Assembly: GCA_045652815.1 (NCBI GenBank)
Contig: JAZOLH010000088.1
Location: forward strand, 34,665-98,664
DNA: 64,000 nt
Direction: 5' to 3'
Origin: UMGS755 sp045652815
GTDB lineage: Bacteria > Bacillota > Clostridia > UBA1381 > UBA9506
A model generated the notes under the pieces. That model ran no database searches and was not told the origin of the DNA. It worked only from the letters and a program-made list of their open reading frames with translations. The translations under genes and the position numbers were made by a program. This document shows, in pieces, positions 59,646 through 64,000 of the stretch (the stretch's first letter is position 1; every line of letters starts with the position of its first letter).

Positions 59646-60245
59646 ATGCCTGTTGTTAATGTAAATCTACTTCTTGATGAAAAGACTTATTTGGGTGTTA
59701 AGTCAGGTGCTCTTGAATTATGTGGCATGGTTAAAGATTCCAACCACAAAATAAGAAAGCATCTCCCCACTGTATTTGATGCAGCGAAAGACGGTGCATC
59801 AAAAGCCATCGATATAATACGAGAACACAAAAAAGGACTTTTAATAGTTGGCGGAGTTGTTATCGTTGGCGGCGCTGTTGCCGGAACTGTCAGTTACATA
59901 GCAACGAAAGAAAAACGCAAGGCAGAACGAAAACTAGGAAAATCTTTTGATGCTTATTTAGAATCAGCAAAAGAAGGAACTCTCACTATTGAAATTTTAG
60001 ACGCACTCATTGCTGATTTGGATGCTGTTGCAAAGTATAAGAAAGACGATTCTATTCCGTTAAACCTTACTGCAAAACAACTCACTACACTTTTCAATAG
60101 TATATACGATTTTACAAAGCGAATGGCAGAAGCAAATAACGTCTGCGTTGATGTAAAAGCACCAAAAATGTTTAAGAAAAGTACGGTTGTTGATTTACGC
60201 AATTACCTTGATATTCAGAAAACTATTATTGAAAAAGCGGCTTAA
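59646..60245 (+). CDS. 199-residue single-pass membrane protein of the accessory cassette
   Basis: Start ATG 59646 after AAAGGAG, 21 bases downstream of the 69-residue gene. The N-terminal 60 residues (VNVNLLLDEKTYLGVKSGAL, then KHLPTVFDAAKDGASKAID) should be soluble. One membrane helix lies at about 64-86 (GLLIVGGVVIVGGAVAGTVS). The C-terminal 110 residues are a helical domain (LTIEILDALIADLDAVAKYK, KSTVVDLRNYLDIQKTIIE). I know no family. The gene ends in a terminator at 60278. Confidence 0.65.
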   Translation: MPVVNVNLLLDEKTYLGVKSGALELCGMVKDSNHKIRKHLPTVFDAAKDGASKAIDIIREHKKGLLIVGGVVIVGGAVAGTVSYIATKEKRKAERKLGKSFDAYLESAKEGTLTIEILDALIADLDAVAKYKKDDSIPLNLTAKQLTTLFNSIYDFTKRMAEANNVCVDVKAPKMFKKSTVVDLRNYLDIQKTIIEKAA

Positions 60246-60277
60246 TATGCTTTTGTTAAATTACAATCGCTCATTAG

Positions 60278-60315
60278 AAAGCGTGATGATTTTAATGTCA
60301 TCACGCTTTTTATAT
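60278..60315 (+). terminator. Terminator of the three-gene cassette
   Basis: AAAGCGTGATGA (60278-60289) pairs with TCATCACGCTTT (60298-60309), then T-rich tail. Confidence 0.85.
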
Positions 60316-60341
60316 CCTTATATTAATTTTGCTTCTCACTC

Positions 60342-60470
60342 GCCCTTTAACAGCCGTCTTATTTGCGATTTAATGTCTTGGGTGGTGTAACTACCCTATC
60401 CATGAGAGTTTTGCCTTACAACCCCTTTAACAGCCGTTTCAACTCAGCCTCAAAATCGATTTTAAAGCCT
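60342..60470 (-). pseudogene. Noncoding stretch with two related C-terminal-like remnants
   Basis: CCTTTAACAGCCGT occurs twice, near 60343 and 60423. On the minus strand each copy sits at the end of a short frame: one reads DIKSQIRRLLKGE-stop, the other DFEAELKRLLKGL-stop. Neither has a start or ribosome site. They look like decayed gene ends or a duplicated element end. Nothing else is seen in 60316-60565 apart from the promoter-like sequence before the endonuclease. Confidence 0.3.
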
Positions 60471-60565
60471 GTTAAATCCTATTATATAATATTTTCTTTC
60501 AACATATATACTTTTCCCAAAAAATGTGATATGATGTTATTATAGTTTATAAGGATGGTGATTAT

Positions 60566-61627
60566 ATGAACACAAATGAATTCAACAATCTAATTAATGA
60601 TATTATTAGTTATATGCGCACATACGCCCAAATCAATCCCGATTTCTATACTGATTGTAGAAGCGGAGATGATTTCGAACTTTGTGTCGTAGCTGCTGTT
60701 AATCATGTATTACAAGAACAAAATATAACCGCTACAATTCATCATACACCAGGAAGCCATGCTTTCCCTGACATTGTTATCGAAAGTCCAACTGGCGAAA
60801 AATATGGAATTGAAGTCAAATCATCGAAAAGTAATGCTGCTAACAATTGGACCATTAACGGAAATAGTGTGATGGGTTCTACTAGTGATCACGAGGTCAT
60901 TGAAACGTATGTTGTTTTCGGAAAACTTTCTCCAAGCATTTTAAACTTTCGGGCAAAAAAATATCAAGATTGTATTTCCAAAGTAGTAGTAACTCACAGT
61001 CCCCGCTACTTTATTGATATGGACATCCCAGAGGATGAAACCTTTTTTGCCAAATCGGGCATCAGTTATTCTACAATTGTTAACAGTGATAATCCAATTT
61101 CATTAATCACTAACTATTATAGAGATGAAGGTATGCAAGCATGGTGGCTTGTTGAGAGTACTCCAGCAGCACTTCAGCTTTTTTCTGATTTAGAACAAGG
61201 CGAACAAGATAGACTGATTGGTTATGGTTTTGCACACTATCCCGAGCTCTTTAGTAGCTCAAATAAAAAATACAGAAGATTTGCTTTATGGCTTGCTACC
61301 GAAGAAAGTATTATTTCACCATGTTTGCGAGACGATTTTTCCGCATCAGGAAAGGTTAACATAACTTTAGATGGTAATCCCTATCTAGAAATTCCAAGAA
61401 TGTTCAAGGTTCTTATGGAGAATCGAGAGCATGTTATTGCTGAATTAGATATAGCAACATGTGAAAAACTTGAAGAAGATTGGAACGTAGAAATTCCACC
61501 CAATTTAGATATAAATTCTAAAATTGATATTTGGATTGATCTCGTTTCTGCTAAAATAATGACAACAAGACTTGATCGTACTATTGATGTCCCCCAAATG
61601 TTAAGACGACTACTTTTATCTAATTAA
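60566..61627 (+). CDS. Type II restriction endonuclease (PD-(D/E)XK fold)
   Basis: 353 residues. The nuclease core is SHAFPDIVIESPTGEKYGIEVKSSKS: PD, then EVK about 15 residues on, which is the PD-(D/E)XK metal site. The C-terminal 200 residues show no family I know. It converges with a C5-cytosine methyltransferase across 36 bases, the expected partner. The recognition sequence cannot be read. It starts at ATG 60566 after an AAGGATGGTG site and is AT-rich compared with the core genes. Confidence 0.85.
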   Translation: MNTNEFNNLINDIISYMRTYAQINPDFYTDCRSGDDFELCVVAAVNHVLQEQNITATIHHTPGSHAFPDIVIESPTGEKYGIEVKSSKSNAANNWTINGNSVMGSTSDHEVIETYVVFGKLSPSILNFRAKKYQDCISKVVVTHSPRYFIDMDIPEDETFFAKSGISYSTIVNSDNPISLITNYYRDEGMQAWWLVESTPAALQLFSDLEQGEQDRLIGYGFAHYPELFSSSNKKYRRFALWLATEESIISPCLRDDFSASGKVNITLDGNPYLEIPRMFKVLMENREHVIAELDIATCEKLEEDWNVEIPPNLDINSKIDIWIDLVSAKIMTTRLDRTIDVPQMLRRLLLSN

Positions 61628-61631
61628 TATT

Positions 61632-61666
61632 AAAAAATGACAAGACTAAAGTCTTGTCATTTTTTA
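61632..61666. terminator. Bidirectional terminator between endonuclease and methyltransferase
   Basis: AATGACAAGAC (61636-61646) pairs with GTCTTGTCATT (61651-61661); A and T runs on both sides. Confidence 0.88.
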
Positions 61667-63079
61667 GATAAAATATTTATTCCAATTTTCTTGCAATCTC
61701 ATTGCTATATTATATGCAAACAATGGTGGTACAGCATTTCCTATCACCTTATATGCCTCACTGGATGATACAGATTTTCTAACTTCATTTGCTTGGAGAA
61801 TAAATTCATAGTCATCAGGAAAGGTTTGTATTCGAGCACACTCACGGACAGATAATCTGCGTTCAAGCTTTCCTTGTTGCAATTCATTAGCATATTTACC
61901 ACCGTGTTCCAATGACAAACGTCTATATTCAATATTCCCATGATGTTCCGAGCGAATAGTCGGGGCAATTCCATACAGGTCTATCTCACTTTGTCCCTGA
62001 CAATGTTTTCCCATATACTTTGCCTTCGAATATTTTATTTGAGATAGATCAGTACTGTTTTCTGGTTCGGGTAAATCATTTAAACAATCGTAAGATGTAA
62101 CAAATTTGTACAAATTTTCACCCATTGCATCTTGTGTATATTTGTGTGTGATTTGGGGATATGGATCGTATTCTTTCGAAATTTGTTTAGCTGTTAATTC
62201 CTTTATTGCTTTTGGGGTCAAAGCTGATTTTTTAAATCCATAGAATATAATACGCTCCCTATTTTGTGGGACACCATAATTTGCGGTATGCAGAACTTTG
62301 GCTGGAACGACTATATATCCACCATCACATATATCTGCGAAATCCTTCTCTATTATTTCTTTAACATCTGCAAGATTTGCCAGCCCTTTTACGTTTTCGG
62401 CAATAAACATTTTGGGTTGTACAATACTTATTACATCTCTCATCCAAATATATAGTTGACCACGGCTCTCTATGCTAGGAATGTTCTCGCCTCGTTCCGT
62501 ACCTAGGTGAGATTTCGTAGAATTAAAGCCCTGACGTTTCCCAGCTATTGAAAAATCCTGACACGGAAATCCTCCTGTTACAATATCAATATCATCTGGA
62601 AATATGTTTATACCATTATCTCTATGTAATTTTACTAAATCAACTATGCTATCCAAACAGTATGTAGCAGCAGGAACCCCTTTCTTTCCAAAGTATTCCA
62701 CCCACAAAGTTTTTGCATCTTGCCTAATGTCATTCGCAAAAACTGTAGTAAATCGCGTCTCAGGCAATTTAACCCATTTTTCGTCTATTTGTTTTATGTT
62801 CCAATTGCTATGAAGGTTGGTGTTAACAGATTTTTTTAGCACATTAAAGCCACCCTCTAGACCTAAATCCATACCTCCACATCCGGAAAATAGCGATAAA
62901 ACTCTTAAATCCTTTTTTTGTTTTATACCCGGCTTTTTAGCACAAGGTTTTGTTGCTGATTTAGGTATACACCAAGTATTTCCATGTTTTATAGCAGCAT
63001 TGATTCTACCTTCGCTGCACAATACCTGTACACGTCGTTTTGAAACATTCCATTTCAATGCGGCTTCTTCAACTGTCAT
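61664..63079 (-). CDS. C5-cytosine DNA methyltransferase with N-terminal HTH domain
   Basis: 471 residues from ATG 63079. Residues 1-50 are an excisionase-type HTH (MTVEEAALKWNVSKRRVQVL, CSEGRINAAIKHGNTWCIP). The methyltransferase follows: motif I LSLFSGCGGMDLGLEGGF, motif IV GFPCQDFSIAGKR with the catalytic Cys, motif VI AENVKGL, motif VIII QNRERI, and motif X IGNAVPP. It protects the host DNA from the adjacent endonuclease. The HTH probably makes it its own repressor. The true start is uncertain: AGGAGGTGA lies 20 bases upstream, better spaced for a rare ATT at 63091, and an in-frame GTG at 63100 overlaps it. Confidence 0.92.
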   Translation of the reverse strand: MTVEEAALKWNVSKRRVQVLCSEGRINAAIKHGNTWCIPKSATKPCAKKPGIKQKKDLRVLSLFSGCGGMDLGLEGGFNVLKKSVNTNLHSNWNIKQIDEKWVKLPETRFTTVFANDIRQDAKTLWVEYFGKKGVPAATYCLDSIVDLVKLHRDNGINIFPDDIDIVTGGFPCQDFSIAGKRQGFNSTKSHLGTERGENIPSIESRGQLYIWMRDVISIVQPKMFIAENVKGLANLADVKEIIEKDFADICDGGYIVVPAKVLHTANYGVPQNRERIIFYGFKKSALTPKAIKELTAKQISKEYDPYPQITHKYTQDAMGENLYKFVTSYDCLNDLPEPENSTDLSQIKYSKAKYMGKHCQGQSEIDLYGIAPTIRSEHHGNIEYRRLSLEHGGKYANELQQGKLERRLSVRECARIQTFPDDYEFILQANEVRKSVSSSEAYKVIGNAVPPLFAYNIAMRLQENWNKYFI

Positions 63080-63121
63080 ATAATTGTTAATATAAATCAC
63101 CTCCTATTCAAGTATAATTAT

Positions 63122-63150
63122 ATTCTATTCGTTTTTGCGAATAAAGTCAA
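63122..63150 (-). promoter_or_regulatory. Methyltransferase promoter with operator inside the spacer
   Basis: Minus strand TTGACT (63145-63150), 17-base spacer, TAGAAT (63122-63127). A perfect palindrome TATTCG-N6-CGAATA (63126-63143) fills the spacer, so a bound protein would exclude RNA polymerase. Confidence 0.75.
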
Positions 63151-63160
63151 GTGTTTTTGG

Positions 63161-63664
63161 CTAAATAAATATATTTTTATTTATCACGTTTATGACATCC
63201 ACATCCTTTTTTACAGCATAATCAACTGTATTCTTCGTCCCACTCTTCTGACCATTGAATACAGCAATCACAAGATTTGACCTGTCAACCATCCATTCAT
63301 TTCTCACCTGATAACATCCGGTGAAATAATGGTCATTGATTTCTTTTACAAGGTCTGCCTTTTTAATTATCTTATTAAATCTCATCTTTTCTGTCATGCT
63401 ACGTCTGCTCTCAAAATTCGGGTGAGGCAAAGCACATATCAAGTGCAAATCCTTGTTCGTTTTCTTTCGCTCCAATACAATCTCCGCTGCCCATATATCC
63501 GTTCCCATTGCCATACCTGTTATAAAGGTTACATACCCATCCGCAATAGCATTGTCTATTGCCCTTTCCAGTAATGGCTTAATTTCTTTTTCCCCAAGCT
63601 CCATTTTGTCAGGACGATGTCCAGTAAAACAACATCTGTGTAATCTTAATTCTTCTTGATTCAT
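63161..63664 (-). CDS. SLOG/YpsA-like family protein (DUF1273), copy 1
   Basis: 167 residues with a Rossmann-like fold. CCFTGHRPDKM near the start, FITGMAMGTDIWAAEIVL in the middle and LVIAVFNGQKSGTKNTVDYA near the end are the SLOG-type nucleotide-binding landmarks. Members bind nucleotide-derived ligands and turn up in stress and defence loci. The gene starts at ATG 63664. A second copy of its beginning runs in the opposite direction from 63951, with matching upstream DNA. Confidence 0.85.
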   Translation of the reverse strand: MNQEELRLHRCCFTGHRPDKMELGEKEIKPLLERAIDNAIADGYVTFITGMAMGTDIWAAEIVLERKKTNKDLHLICALPHPNFESRRSMTEKMRFNKIIKKADLVKEINDHYFTGCYQVRNEWMVDRSNLVIAVFNGQKSGTKNTVDYAVKKDVDVINVINKNIFI

Positions 63665-63681
63665 AGTCTCTCTCCATTAGC

Positions 63682-63702
63682 ACACATAATCAACATTATG
63701 TG
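63682..63702. promoter_or_regulatory. Palindromic site upstream of SLOG copy 1
   Basis: ACACATAAT-CAAC-ATTATGTG(G), a near-perfect inverted repeat 18 bases before ATG 63664; the mirror of the site at 63912-63933. Confidence 0.7.
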
Positions 63703-63864
63703 GCAAAGTTATAAATATATTTGAGTAAATTATACCACGAAAGTACATAAAGGTCAATGTTTCAAGAAGTTTTAGAAGAAAATCAGGAATTTTGGACATA
63801 ACAAATTGACCAATGAAGATTTTGAAGTTCATTGGTCTGGAACTCTTTGGAAATTGTGGTAACT

Positions 63865-63896
63865 GATATCGCCATTCAGGGCGATTTTTTTGTTTT
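63865..63896 (+). terminator. Terminator in the SLOG intergenic region
   Basis: ATCGCC-ATTCA-GGGCGAT followed by seven T, plus orientation. Short frames before it (14 codons ending near 63801, 17 codons ending near 63860) may be remnants of a lost gene; I do not call them. Confidence 0.7.
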
Positions 63897-63911
63897 CAGG
63901 TTCAAAGTTAC

Positions 63912-63933
63912 ACACATAATGTTGATTATGTGT
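63912..63933. promoter_or_regulatory. Perfect palindrome upstream of SLOG copy 2
   Basis: ACACATAAT-GTTG-ATTATGTGT, 9-bp arms, 18 bases before ATG 63951. Confidence 0.75.
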
Positions 63934-63950
63934 GCTAATGGAGAAAAACT

Positions 63951-64000
63951 ATGAATCAAGAGGAATTAAGATTACACAGATGTTGTTTTACAGGGCATCG
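63951..64000 (+). CDS. SLOG/YpsA-like family protein, copy 2 (partial at right edge)
   Basis: ATG 63951 opens MNQEELRLHRCCFTGH, identical in sequence to the first 16 residues of the minus-strand copy at 63664, with few base changes. The gene runs off the window. With its upstream palindrome and GGAG site it forms one arm of an inverted repeat of at least 90 bases. Confidence 0.8.
   Translation, partial: MNQEELRLHRCCFTGH

Noticed and set aside
63750..63862. Short frames of 14 and 17 codons before the terminator at 63865
   Set aside because: They have no ribosome site and no recognisable sequence; noted only as possible remnants of a lost gene.

Overview
The window looks like a chromosome segment of an anaerobic Gram-positive Clostridia-type bacterium (Firmicutes), probably gut-associated. 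The support is: sigma-A type promoters with 17-base spacers and strong AGGAGG ribosome sites; a T-box leader and a glycine riboswitch; an [FeFe]-hydrogenase operon with no respiratory genes; SLH-domain, stalk-domain and LTA-synthase-like surface proteins; and clostridial families such as DUF1934, DUF4364 and DUF3048. The species cannot be named from the sequence alone.

Layout. 1-4391 (minus): an S41 protease fragment, then the ddl-murI-DUF1934-argS operon. 4669-9585 (plus): the glycolytic operon pgk-tpiA-gpmI-eno. 9644-12201 (minus): SLH protein, SGNH esterase, acetyltransferase and a four-helix-bundle protein, followed by an array of small palindromes and tRNA-Leu(CAG). 12793-19720: stalk-domain protein, tadA/rRNA methylase pair, DUF4364, trxB, murA, nitroreductase, rpsU. 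20112-26965 (minus): heterodimeric ABC exporter, YhcH, ribF, truB. 27292-32331 (plus): electron-bifurcating type hydrogenase operon. 32468-38904: carbohydrate locus (stalk-GH88, GH110-like beta-helix, YgjV, GH4, AraC regulator). 38938-43283: PHP phosphatase, DUF3048 lipoprotein, Cys-rich membrane protein, then a glycine riboswitch controlling an AGCS symporter. 43298-44036: small XRE/zinc-ribbon cassette between two copies of one terminator, then a MITE-like repeat. 44095-48883 (minus): T-box controlled SSF symporter plus acyl-CoA synthetase, and an iron alcohol dehydrogenase. 49020-58376: LTA-synthase-like protein, Na/Pi transporter, SdpR/SdpI operon, MATE exporter, YgjP-like peptidase, WYL regulator flanked by two tiny ORFs.

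From 58481 to the right edge the content changes to AT-rich accessory DNA. A tRNA-Ser(CGA) gene is cut immediately after its anticodon loop. About 170 bases later comes a complete tRNA-Ser(CGA) of different body sequence. Then follow an uncharacterised three-gene membrane cassette with its own palindromic operator, a restriction endonuclease convergent with an HTH-fused C5-cytosine methyltransferase, and two divergent copies of a SLOG-family gene. My reading is that this is the left part of an integrative element that disrupted a tRNA-Ser gene and carries a replacement. No integrase lies inside the window, so this stays inference.

Most of the first 58 kb is ordinary core genome. The accessory end (58481-64000), the palindrome array at 12250-12412 and the T-box operon deserve the most attention.
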